Under the pieces are notes generated by a model, which saw only the letters and a program-made list of their open reading frames with translations, ran no database searches and had not been told where the DNA came from. Made by a program: the position numbers and the translations under genes. From the IMG/VR virus record IMGVR_UViG_3300025687_000089, positions 1 through 43,624 of that record: a stretch of DNA of 43,624 nucleotides; one strand, 5' to 3'. Of this stretch, positions 5,357 through 14,400 are shown piece after piece (position 1 is the first letter of the stretch; each line of letters opens with the position of its first letter). Source of the DNA: a virus.

Positions 5357-7309
5357 TTGAAACGCCTCCCCGAGAAGACCCACAAAGCACTGGCGTCGGC
5401 AGTTGTTGCCGCGCAGGCTTCGTTTAAGGGTTCGGTCCAGGGCGTTAAGCGGCTCATCAACGACCTCTACACAGGGCGCGACCCGGCATCGGGCGGGCTG
5501 CCTGACGGTGGCATCGCCTGGAACTCGACCGTTGACCCGACATCGACGCAGAAGTGGACCTACCCGAATGTCGGCGCCAACCTATTCCAGGCCCGGACCC
5601 AACAGCTAGTCACAGAGCTAGTACCAGCAGTGCCGGCCTTCCAAGTCGAGGCCCTGACCGCCGAGGCCACACACCTCGCTGAGGAGCAAGCGATCCTGAT
5701 GCCGTGGCTGTCGCGCCAATCAGGGCTACGCAAATCGATGCGGCGCACGGCCATGAACGGCCTCCTCGGTTCGCACTTCGGTGTCAAGCTCTGCGTCGAT
5801 CCCAGCGCCCCCATCGAGGAGCGGCTGCACTTTGAGGCGATCCCGTCGAGCCATTGCGGCTACGAACCGCAATACCGCCGGTTCATGTGGCACCAATACC
5901 AGGTCCAGTGGTCCGAGCTGAAGCACAAGCCCGCCCTCGACGGCCGGCCCGAACCCGAGCCGTGGCAGGTCGTCGAGGTCACCGAAGTATTCCACAAGGG
6001 CTTCGCCTACAAGGGCGAAAAATGCCCTGTTAGCTTCTTCGTCACGATCACCGACAGCCAACCCACTGAGAGCGTCTATGTCGCAAACCAGTCGGACGCC
6101 CACCAGCAGCAACCGCTCGGCGAGTATGTCACCACCTTAGAGCTACCGACCTGCCCACTGCACATCGACCAGTTCCTCGACCCGGCGCCCGGCGAGGACA
6201 TCGCGCCCCCCGAGGTCGCGTCGTGGATCCCAGTGCTCCGTTCGATCCACCGCGATATCCGCCAACTAGAGCAGGCCATCGGCGGCATCGACAACATCAT
6301 CCTCTGCGAGGCGGAGTCGATCAGCGAAGACGCCATCTCGGCCATGCGGAACAACCCGCCGGGCAACACGCTATTTGTCCCGGTCAGCGGCGTCAACATG
6401 AACGCCGAGTACACGGGCGTCAGCCACAAGGCCCGCCCCATCGAGCGATCTAGTGCCGCCGGCGAGATCATCGCCGTCCTCCAGTCGCACATGCAGCTCC
6501 TCGACGAGGTTGTTGGCGTGTCGTCGCTGGACCGTGGCGTCGCGGCCAACCCGCGTAAGTCCGCCACCGAGGCGAGCGCAATCGTCCAGGCGAACAATCG
6601 CCGATCCAGAGCCCGCCTGACGGTCATGGCCGACGCATTCTCGGCCCTGGGAGGGATTATGTACCAGTTCCTCCCCGTGGCTTTCCCTAAAAAGAAGGTC
6701 ACTATCCCGCTTGCCAACAAGCTCAACCGTATCATTGACCTGCCAGACCCCGGCATCGCACGAATGTCGTTTAGGGTCGAAGCGGTCGAGTTAGGTAACC
6801 TGTCCAAACAGGGTCAGGTCGAGACGCACGCTGCCTCAATCTCTCTACTAAGCAACATTAGACAGCAGGCGCCGGACCTCATCCCACCTGGGTTACTTAT
6901 CTCGGAAACTCAAAAGTACCTGCGAGCCCTTGGCAACAACGCGGCGGCGGACATGTTGAAAACTCCGTTCAACCTGGAGGGCCCTCAACAACGGATCCTC
7001 AACTTCGTATACGGTCGAACCAACGAGATCCCGGTTTACCCGGAGGACGATCACGAACAGTTCATGGCCGCCTACCAAGCAGAGATCCAGGCCGCAGCGA
7101 TGCAGCCAGGCTCGTCGATCCCGGTTGGCGAAATCCAGCAGGCGCTCGCGTCCCATCAGGGTTACCTCGCGCAGCGCCCGCAGCCGGCCGAACCGCAATC
7201 ACCAGTGCCCGGCTTCAATGCTCAGGGCGCCCTCAATAATGGCGCGATGGGTCCTGACGGAATCCCCGTCGACCAGATCCAAGACCTAGCCCTCAACCAA
7301 CTCCGATAA
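5357..7309 (+). CDS. Portal (head-tail connector) protein
   Basis: A 650-residue protein directly after terminase, the usual place and about the usual size for podovirus portals. It forms the dodecameric ring through which DNA enters and leaves the head. The region KWTYPNVGANLFQARTQQLVTEL and the later helical SIHRDIRQLEQAIGG are typical of portal wing and stem regions; the C-terminus is Gln/Pro-rich (QAEIQAAAMQPGSSIP). The start appears to be TTG (5357), because no ATG occurs in frame for many codons; no clear Shine-Dalgarno site is present, so coupling to terminase is likely. Confidence 0.85.
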   Translation: MKRLPEKTHKALASAVVAAQASFKGSVQGVKRLINDLYTGRDPASGGLPDGGIAWNSTVDPTSTQKWTYPNVGANLFQARTQQLVTELVPAVPAFQVEALTAEATHLAEEQAILMPWLSRQSGLRKSMRRTAMNGLLGSHFGVKLCVDPSAPIEERLHFEAIPSSHCGYEPQYRRFMWHQYQVQWSELKHKPALDGRPEPEPWQVVEVTEVFHKGFAYKGEKCPVSFFVTITDSQPTESVYVANQSDAHQQQPLGEYVTTLELPTCPLHIDQFLDPAPGEDIAPPEVASWIPVLRSIHRDIRQLEQAIGGIDNIILCEAESISEDAISAMRNNPPGNTLFVPVSGVNMNAEYTGVSHKARPIERSSAAGEIIAVLQSHMQLLDEVVGVSSLDRGVAANPRKSATEASAIVQANNRRSRARLTVMADAFSALGGIMYQFLPVAFPKKKVTIPLANKLNRIIDLPDPGIARMSFRVEAVELGNLSKQGQVETHAASISLLSNIRQQAPDLIPPGLLISETQKYLRALGNNAAADMLKTPFNLEGPQQRILNFVYGRTNEIPVYPEDDHEQFMAAYQAEIQAAAMQPGSSIPVGEIQQALASHQGYLAQRPQPAEPQSPVPGFNAQGALNNGAMGPDGIPVDQIQDLALNQLR

Positions 7310-7312
7310 CCG

Positions 7313-7726
7313 ATGGTCGCCACCCAAACCACAGAGCACAGCTCTAAGTTCACCAAGATATACAAGTTCGAGGGCGTCGACTGCGTTGCGGGCGAGACAT
7401 TGCCCGTCATCGACGCGTCGGGGTTCAGTTGGGCCGCGATCTACGCCATCGAGAACACCGATACCGCAGGCGCCGGCGCGGGTAAAGTGTTTATGCGGGC
7501 CGTGTCGCCTGACAACACGGACCCAGCCACAGGCGCCGTCTTCATGGGCTTCGACTCCGACCTCGATGGCGACCTTGACACTGAGATGACTGTCATGGCC
7601 ACGACCGCGACCTCATTGAAGGGCTCGGTCGTTGAGTTCCTCCCGCAGCGGTTTAGCCTAGTGCATGACGGCGGCAACACCGGCACCGCGCTCACCATCG
7701 ACCTCTACGTGGAACTCCATGCCTAA
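7313..7726 (+). CDS. Small virion-associated protein, possible head decoration
   Basis: 137 residues, starting MVATQTTEHSSKFTKIYKF; almost entirely predicted beta (Thr/Val/Gly/Asp rich), with no Cys pairs beyond one Cys. Located between portal and scaffold genes, where head decoration or stabilising proteins are often encoded. No family is recognised, so the assignment rests on position and composition only. The end overlaps the next gene by eight bases (ATGCCTAA). Confidence 0.6.
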   Translation: MVATQTTEHSSKFTKIYKFEGVDCVAGETLPVIDASGFSWAAIYAIENTDTAGAGAGKVFMRAVSPDNTDPATGAVFMGFDSDLDGDLDTEMTVMATTATSLKGSVVEFLPQRFSLVHDGGNTGTALTIDLYVELHA

Positions 7727-8204
7727 AGACGATAGCTGGGTCGTCAGCTACGACTGGCACCAACTGCGCGACCGCAACCTCGAAGTTCGCGGCCAATGTG
7801 GCGGATGCAACGACCCGACCGGCCGCGCCCACTACCCTGACTGGAAGATGTCGTGCTGCGACGCGACCCTTCCGTCACCTCCAGAGCCATCGGCCGCCGA
7901 CAAGGTCCTTTACGACGCGCACCTTGAGAAAGTCGAGCGCGAGTATGCGGCCCTGAAAGACCAACAACTTCAACGGGCGGGCGCCGGCGACTGGGGCAAG
8001 GGCCACGACATCTTCCAGCTCCCCCTTGACTGCCCCGACCGCATCGTTCACTCGCAGGCCGAGATGAAGGCGGTCTACAAGAAGTACGGCCTCGACGCCG
8101 ACAGCCACCGATTCAAGCCAGGGCAGGGCCCCGGCTCGGTGAACCAACGCCGCCGCAACGGTAGCGTAGGTCTTGACAACCATGACCGAGACCTCGGGTA
8201 CTAG
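7719..8204 (+). CDS. Hypothetical 161-aa protein in the head module
   Basis: Starting at ATG 7719 (MPKDDSWVVSYDWHQLRD) the protein carries CGGC near residue 26 and CC near residue 48, which may bind metal, then a charged helix (YDAHLEKVEREYAALKDQQLQRA) and a motif SQAEMKAVYKKYGL near the C-terminus. Similar small zinc-containing proteins occur beside portal genes in other phages, without established function. A longer in-frame start at 7665 lies inside the upstream gene and is rejected. Confidence 0.65.
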   Translation: MPKDDSWVVSYDWHQLRDRNLEVRGQCGGCNDPTGRAHYPDWKMSCCDATLPSPPEPSAADKVLYDAHLEKVEREYAALKDQQLQRAGAGDWGKGHDIFQLPLDCPDRIVHSQAEMKAVYKKYGLDADSHRFKPGQGPGSVNQRRRNGSVGLDNHDRDLGY

Positions 8205-8255
8205 AGCCACTGGTAAGCTAGTCCCATCCCATTGTATTAGGAGCCACAGGTAAGC
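8204..8255 (+). repeat. 15-bp direct repeat before the scaffold gene
   Basis: GAGCCACTGGTAAGC (8204-8218) and GAGCCACAGGTAAGC (8241-8255) match at 14 of 15 positions, 37 bp apart, and fill most of the 57-bp gap before the scaffold ATG. The second copy includes AGGTAAG, the only plausible ribosome-binding site for the scaffold. The repeat may be a duplicated leader or a binding site. Confidence 0.45.
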
Positions 8256-8261
8256 CTAAAC

Positions 8262-8921
8262 ATGACTGACGAACAAACCCCCGAAGAGAACACCACCGCT
8301 GTTGAGCCAGCCACCGAGGAGCCATTGGTAAACCTCGCGGAGGAGGCAGCGAAGGGTCTCAAGGATCAACCCGCTGCGAAGGCCCAAGAGACCTTGCAGC
8401 AACTTTCACAGGAACTCACGCCAGAGCTCATCGCAAAGGTGAACAAGCTGGTTGAGTCGCAGAGCAGCAGCGCAATCGACGGCTTCAAGCGTAAGATGGA
8501 AGCTGACTTTGAGAAACGCCTCCAGACCGAGGGCTACATCAAGCCCGAGGAAGTGGACAAGCGTATCGAAGAGTCGCTTACCTTCGAGCGAATGAAGGCG
8601 GAGGCGACGCTGAAGCTCGAACGAACGCTTACGTCCCTCGGTATCGCCCCTGACTCCGAAGCCTACAAGAAGGTCCAAAAGACCTACAAGGAAGGCCTCG
8701 AATCCAAGGAGTTCACCGTACACACGCTCCTCTCAGAGCGGGGGATCAAGTCAGTTGCATTCGCGGCCGGCGTCATTGACACTCCGAAGCAGGAAGCGGC
8801 ATCCGCCGAACTTCTTGGCCTCGGGGCGCACACGACGATCAAACCACGGGCAGCAGAGACGAAGCACGGCGACCTCGACAAGCGCGTTCAGCAGCGGATG
8901 CTCGAGTCGTTAGGTTCCTGA
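8262..8921 (+). CDS. Capsid assembly scaffold protein
   Basis: 219 residues, acidic N-terminus (MTDEQTPEENTTAVEPATEEP), then a long charged helical region (residues about 25-150, with FKRKMEADFEKRLQ and FERMKAEATLKLERTL), and a C-terminal basic tail ending in LDKRVQQRMLESLG. This highly charged helical build, size, and position immediately before the major capsid gene are diagnostic of scaffolds, which direct procapsid assembly and leave before maturation. No protease domain is seen. Confidence 0.85.
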   Translation: MTDEQTPEENTTAVEPATEEPLVNLAEEAAKGLKDQPAAKAQETLQQLSQELTPELIAKVNKLVESQSSSAIDGFKRKMEADFEKRLQTEGYIKPEEVDKRIEESLTFERMKAEATLKLERTLTSLGIAPDSEAYKKVQKTYKEGLESKEFTVHTLLSERGIKSVAFAAGVIDTPKQEAASAELLGLGAHTTIKPRAAETKHGDLDKRVQQRMLESLGS

Positions 8922-8959
8922 CCTACCACTAAAAGTCCCCACCGTGGGCACATAACCTG

Positions 8960-10117
8960 ATGGCTGGCCTCCCAACCACTGAAGCAGCACGCACCCTCAA
9001 CACGATGGTGACGTCTGCGCTGGACGAATACTCCGGCGACCCTGCGAACTTCGTCAACGACGGCGGGTTCCAGATCATGTCCCTGCTCGCTAACAACGGG
9101 CGCATCTTCAAAGTGAACGACGCAGAGCGCGTCGAGCACCCTGTTCGTCACGGCGCGGATGCCGAGACTGCTACCCGCTACGTCGGCGACACCTTCGCAG
9201 GTGCCTCCAACAACTTCGGGCACGCACAGGCTGAAGTCCTGACCAAGGCGCTCTTCACCATGAAGAACGTCACGCATAACCTCAACATCCCGCAGACTCT
9301 CTTAGAGCGTCCTTCGCGGCTCGCTATGTCCGATGTCCAGTTCATCGTCAAGCGTTTCATGGAGAATGTCTTTGAGGAGGAGGAGATGTACCTGTTGCGT
9401 GGCTCGGCCACTGCTACCGGCACTGAGGCTCTCCTGACGCCCTACTCCGGGGACGCCAACTACAGTGCTACCACTGGCTCGATGTCGCTCCTCGGCCTGC
9501 TCTCCACCGGTGTCAACGCCGCTGGCGACAAGTTCGGCAACATCGACTGTGATGCCGCTGGCGACGGCGACGCTCGCTGGGCACCGCAGCTCTTCCAAGC
9601 AACCGACGCGGCTCCTGCCACCTCGGCAGAGCTTGACCTGTTCCTGGGCGACTGGGAAAAAGCGATCCGCAAGACCTCACGGTTCGGCGGCATCGAGAAG
9701 CCGACCCACGGCCTCATCACCGAAGGTTTGAACAACATCTTCGTCACGGCTCTCCGCGACAAGACGAACATCAACGACTCGGTTGTTAAGGACATGGGTG
9801 GTGCCGATGTGATTCCTTTCCGCAACGTCAACTTCATGTGGTCGCAGTACCTCGAGAAGGACACCTTGTGGGACATCACTGCCGAAACTACCGCAGAGTG
9901 CCCCGCGCTGTTGCTCAACATGAACTCCCTCCGTATGAACCTCGCCGATGGCGGTGGTGTCAACGAGCAGGGCGGCTTCGTGAAGCAACTGTCGGAGTTG
10001 GCTCCGCACCCGAAGGAGACCAACTGGTTCAGCCGCACGCAGTACAAGTATTGCTACTCGCTGGATAACGGTCGCCGCAGTTTCGCGCAAATCGAAGGTT
10101 GGACCGTCGCTAACTAA
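8960..10117 (+). CDS. Major capsid protein
   Basis: 385 residues, placed directly after the scaffold. Begins MAGLPTTEAARTLNTMVTSA and includes HNLNIPQTLLERPSRL and a C-terminal region NWFSRTQYKYCYSLDNGRRSF, consistent with an HK97-fold capsid subunit. The acidic run FEEEEM around residue 140 may be part of an exposed loop. Codon choice changes here toward GCT, CGT and GGT compared with neighbours, as expected for the most abundant virion protein. A small palindromic stretch (CCCAC-C-GTGGG, near 8938-8948) lies upstream of the ATG, and no strong Shine-Dalgarno site is present. Confidence 0.88.
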   Translation: MAGLPTTEAARTLNTMVTSALDEYSGDPANFVNDGGFQIMSLLANNGRIFKVNDAERVEHPVRHGADAETATRYVGDTFAGASNNFGHAQAEVLTKALFTMKNVTHNLNIPQTLLERPSRLAMSDVQFIVKRFMENVFEEEEMYLLRGSATATGTEALLTPYSGDANYSATTGSMSLLGLLSTGVNAAGDKFGNIDCDAAGDGDARWAPQLFQATDAAPATSAELDLFLGDWEKAIRKTSRFGGIEKPTHGLITEGLNNIFVTALRDKTNINDSVVKDMGGADVIPFRNVNFMWSQYLEKDTLWDITAETTAECPALLLNMNSLRMNLADGGGVNEQGGFVKQLSELAPHPKETNWFSRTQYKYCYSLDNGRRSFAQIEGWTVAN

Positions 10118-10119
10118 CG

Positions 10120-10935
10120 ATGGTTGAAGTCCTCACACTCCGCGCCCGCCTGGCCAAGCGCCTGGGTCTCTCGGTCATCACTGGCCCTGAGCAGGAGCGT
10201 CTGGACGAAGCAATCTACTCTGGCTTGGCCCGGATCCATGAAGATGGTGTTCCGGGCTTCGCTTACTCAGAGCTGACCGCCGAGACCTTCGGGACCTCGG
10301 CGGTTACTATCACCGGCCACACGGCCAACACGTCGACGCTCGCGCTGACGCCCCCGACCGGGCTCAACGTCGGCGACGTCATCAAGATTGGCAGCTACTA
10401 CCGGACCATCTACGACTACAGTGCATCCGGCATCGACGTCGGCTCTGCGATCAAGGATTCGTTAGCGGGATCGACTGGCACGATCTACCACCGGACAGTG
10501 CGGCTCCCCAACTCAGGGTCCGTCACGCAGGTAATCAACCTCGGCAACAAGACGCACCTCGCGCACACGCCCGACGGCCTGACCAACTACGGCCTCGAGC
10601 CGACCGGTCGCACCCAGGGCTACGAGCAACGCTACGCCCGCAACGGGACGCCATACCTCCAACTGTGGCCCGTGCCCGACGCAGCCGTCAGGCTCGCAAT
10701 CCGGCAGAACTTCTCGCTGGACAACATCACCCAGAGCACCGACATCCCCGGCACCGAGGCCTTCTACGACGCGATCCTAGAGCGGGCCGTGCAGGTTTGG
10801 CGCTCGTGGCAGACTGGTGGCTTCAGCGCGGGCGAGGCAGCCGCTTCCCGCATTGGCGTGGCGGACTCGAATACGGCGGCCAAGCAAGGCGGCAAGAGCA
10901 CTCAGCCGCAATCGCGGAGTAACTTCCGTGGCTGA
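10120..10935 (+). CDS. Head-to-tail adaptor (T7 gp11-like tail tubular protein A)
   Basis: 271 residues beginning MVEVLTLRARLAKRLGLSV. The N-terminal helices are followed by a beta insert (TAETFGTSAVTITGHTANTSTLAL) and then by LQLWPVPDAAVRLAIRQNFSL, which matches the style of gp11-like adaptors ('l.l.P.Pda...l...y'). It would form a ring below the portal, linking it to the nozzle. The order capsid, adaptor, nozzle agrees. The end overlaps the next gene by eight bases (GTGGCTGA). Confidence 0.75.
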   Translation: MVEVLTLRARLAKRLGLSVITGPEQERLDEAIYSGLARIHEDGVPGFAYSELTAETFGTSAVTITGHTANTSTLALTPPTGLNVGDVIKIGSYYRTIYDYSASGIDVGSAIKDSLAGSTGTIYHRTVRLPNSGSVTQVINLGNKTHLAHTPDGLTNYGLEPTGRTQGYEQRYARNGTPYLQLWPVPDAAVRLAIRQNFSLDNITQSTDIPGTEAFYDAILERAVQVWRSWQTGGFSAGEAAASRIGVADSNTAAKQGGKSTQPQSRSNFRG

Positions 10936-11482
10936 TAATATCTGCTGCTGCGACCTGACGCCGCACCCGGACGATCTCCGCACCTGGACCGATTCTAGGG
11001 CCGAGGGCAAACGCTATCAGTTGATCTCGGGGTCGTGCCATGTCATGCACATCGAGGTCGTGGTCCACACATCGGCCGAGACCGACTCGACCATCGTTAA
11101 GTTTTTCACCACCCCAGAGCCTTCCGACACGGGCGAGGACGTGAACATCTGGAACGGTGTTGTCGCCAAGGCCGAGGGCAGTAGAGCGTCGACCCCCGAC
11201 CAACTCGCAGGCATCTACTTCGAGAACGGTGTCTACGCCGAGGTGATGTCGGTCGACACGACGGCCGAGGTCATCATCAACATCGTCTACTACCCACGCG
11301 ACACCTACATCCCGGTGATCCCAGAGCGACCCAACGAGCGCCGCGACCGCCTGTGGGGCTGCTACAACGGCGAAGACCCCTACGGTAACAACTTCCCCGA
11401 CGGCAACGAGGGCGACGACTACAGCGACACGACCTCCAGCACGACGCCGGGCACTGCAACGGGGGAGCCGATTAGCTACTAA
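10928..11482 (+). CDS. Hypothetical 184-aa tail-module protein
   Basis: Start is GTG 10928 (MADNICCCDLTPHPDDL), overlapping the adaptor stop. An upstream in-frame start at 10817 would run through the adaptor and is rejected. The central part is beta-rich (HIEVVVHTSAETDSTIVKFF; EVIINIVYYPRDTYIPVIPE), and the C-terminal 40 residues are acidic, Ser/Thr-rich and probably disordered. The cluster CCC near residue 6 is unusual. No family recognised; position suggests a structural component of the neck or tail. Confidence 0.65.
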   Translation: MADNICCCDLTPHPDDLRTWTDSRAEGKRYQLISGSCHVMHIEVVVHTSAETDSTIVKFFTTPEPSDTGEDVNIWNGVVAKAEGSRASTPDQLAGIYFENGVYAEVMSVDTTAEVIINIVYYPRDTYIPVIPERPNERRDRLWGCYNGEDPYGNNFPDGNEGDDYSDTTSSTTPGTATGEPISY

Positions 11483-11484
11483 CC

Positions 11485-14400
11485 ATGAAGGCCCGCTTCG
11501 ACAACCTTCCGATGGACCGCAAGGGTTCGGCAATGGGCCGTTCGCCCTTGTCGGATCCGCCTGCCGTCTATGAGCGGCGCGAGGTTGACCCGAATAAGGA
11601 GATCACGACGCGGCGCCTCGGCACCGAGCGACAGGCGCGGTACGCTCAGGCTCTAGGGTTAGTTGCAGAGCCAGCCGGTTCGCAGTGGGCCATCGACGCC
11701 GAGTTGGACCTCACCGGCTCGTGGTCGATGGGCTTCAGTGCCAACGTCGGCGACATCACGGAAAGTGGTGGTGAGTGGACGCTGCTGTTTGCAGGGTCGA
11801 CCGCCGATGCCGACACGGACAACTCTGTTCGGTGCTACCTCAAGTACGACAGCGGTACCTACAAGGTCTATCTCGACGCCATCGACAACGCGTCGACGGT
11901 TGAGGGCGTCACACCCATCGCAGTTACGGCGGGCGCCAACGTCGACATCCTCATCACCAAGAGCGGCACGACCCTGACCCTGAACGTGAGCGAGGGCGAC
12001 GCAACCCAGGGCGTGACGCTCGCCGGCACCTACACGGCACTGTCAGCGGCGCAGATCGAACTACTGGGCACGCACAAGATCACCACCAGAGCCAAGGGCA
12101 CTGCACCGGTGATGGACAACCTTCACCTGTGGGCCTCCGTCGTCACCACGGCCGAGTACCAGCAGCGCACCCCCAGCGTCTCCTCGTTCTACAACATCCA
12201 ACCGTCGGACATCGGCGGCTACTGCTTCTCGCCCGCAACGGGCGGGGCAACCAGGGGCAAGACCTACGCGGTCCCGGCGCCCCCGACCCTAGATGATTCA
12301 AAGCTGCACTTTACTGGTTTTGGGGGCGCTGTTGTGGTGCCTTTCCGCCAGATTTTTGAGCGGTACTTCCAGACCCAGACGGAAAATGTCGGGTCGCAGA
12401 AGTTCTCCTTCAAAGTGGAGGGCCAACGCGCCTTCAGGTCGGCCTCAACGACGCTACTCGACTTCGGGTCCGATGTCGAAGGGCTCGCCTACTTGGCAAT
12501 CGACGCAACCGGAAAGGCCGTATTCACATACAATGGCGTCAGTGCCACCTCGGCTGCCGCAATCACCGAGGACACCGACTTCTCCATCGTCTGTGGAGTC
12601 GACGGCACGAATGTCTACCTCATCCTAGACGGCGCCGCTGCCGTCACAACGACGATGCCGGCGTTCGCGCCCTACCTCGACTGGCAGCGCATCCCGGACC
12701 TCTACATCGGCAACGACGAGGACCCGTCTGCGGGCAAGGGCTTCCACGGCTACCTCACGAAGGTCGACTTCTTCGACTACGCGGTTTACGCCGACACCTC
12801 GACGTCCCTGAACCCCGCGTTCAGCCTCGACGTCACGGCCGACTACCTGCGCGACAGCAGCCGCAACCGGATCGCGCTCGCGGCCGTCACCCACGGCACC
12901 ACTGAGGGCCACCCCGCCTACGCACCAGGGCCGCTCACGGACCAGGACCACGTTGGCGTCGAGTCGGGCGTTGTCATGGGGCCGGCCGCCCTCGGCTACA
13001 CAGGGATCTACAAGGAGCCAGTCGGCGCCGACCTCAGCAGTATCCGCGTCGGCGACCGGGCGTTCGTCCACAGCGGCGATTCGGTCCATGTGTTCAACTC
13101 AGAGCTTTCCAAGGTTCGGCCGCTTGGCCTCCCTGAACCCGAGGCCGACGTCAGCGTCCAGAGCCTCTCGACGGGCGCCCTGGATGGTGTATACGACTAC
13201 GGCTACCGCTGGGTCAGCCAAGACGGCACCCGTGGCCCCATCAAGCGCCTGAAGCCCGTCAAGGCAACCGGCGCCGCATCAGTGCTCATCGGCGCGGGCG
13301 ACGCGGCCGGCACAGAGGAGCGCCGCGAGCTAGGCGAGTCCTATGGCCTTGCCGAGTCTGGTGCAGCCGAGCACTTCACCCTAACCGACAGCACCGACGG
13401 CATCGCGGCCACCGACGGCGACGGCATCTCAGTCGAAACCTACCTCCGGTTCCCAGACTTCGACGACCTTGAGGAGTCCATCTTCGACCGGGGTTCGACG
13501 GCCGACTTCTCCGACGAGCCGACGCTCTGCTTAGAGCCGGACAACCCAATCGACCTGAACCCCAATGGCGACTGGACGATGCAGCTCGCGTTCAGGTACA
13601 AGGCATCCGGCGAAGGTACCTACAACAACCAGGGCCTCCTCGCAATCGGCCACGAAGACCCGGGGCCAACCACCCGGTCGTTCATGGTCTACCTGGACGC
13701 CGACAGCACCTACGGCGGCGAGTCAGGCGGCCCGCCCCGCCTCGTTGTTGCCCGCAGCCTTGGCCTCAAGGACAGCCGCTACCGCTACCTCATCTTCAAC
13801 AGTGCCGGCGACGAAGGCACGGACGACGGGTTCTGGGACGCCGACGACGACTACAACCTCGTTGCAGTGCGGGACGGCGACGACCTCCGAATCCACATCC
13901 ACAACTACACGGATAGCACCTGGAAGCATTTCACAGGCGGCGCCCTAGTCGGATTCTTTGCCGGCTACGACTTCCCACAGAAGAAGATCGACTTCAGAGC
14001 CACCAACGTCGCGTTCAGGAAGACTGGCTCTAGCGGCAACCACTACGAGGGCATCGCCGACCTCCCGACGGCGGACTCCGGCACGAACTACACCGACGCA
14101 GCAGGCGCGACCGGCACCCACGGTTACCGCGACTACGGCACGGGCGTCGGCAGCCGCAACGCCAACCGCCTCGGCTGGATGGCGAACGATAGCTACTTCT
14201 ACCACGCCCGCGCGTGGTCCCGCGCATGGCCCCAGGCCACCATCGTCTATGAGTCGGGCAAGCGGTTTGCCGCTGCTCAGGGCGGCGCGATGGATGACCT
14301 CATCAGGTCCGATGTTGGCTTCTTCACCGAGGACCCGTCAGTGAACCCCAACAAGTTCTACGACCGCGTTTCAGGGCAATACTGGCGGACCTACAAGGGC

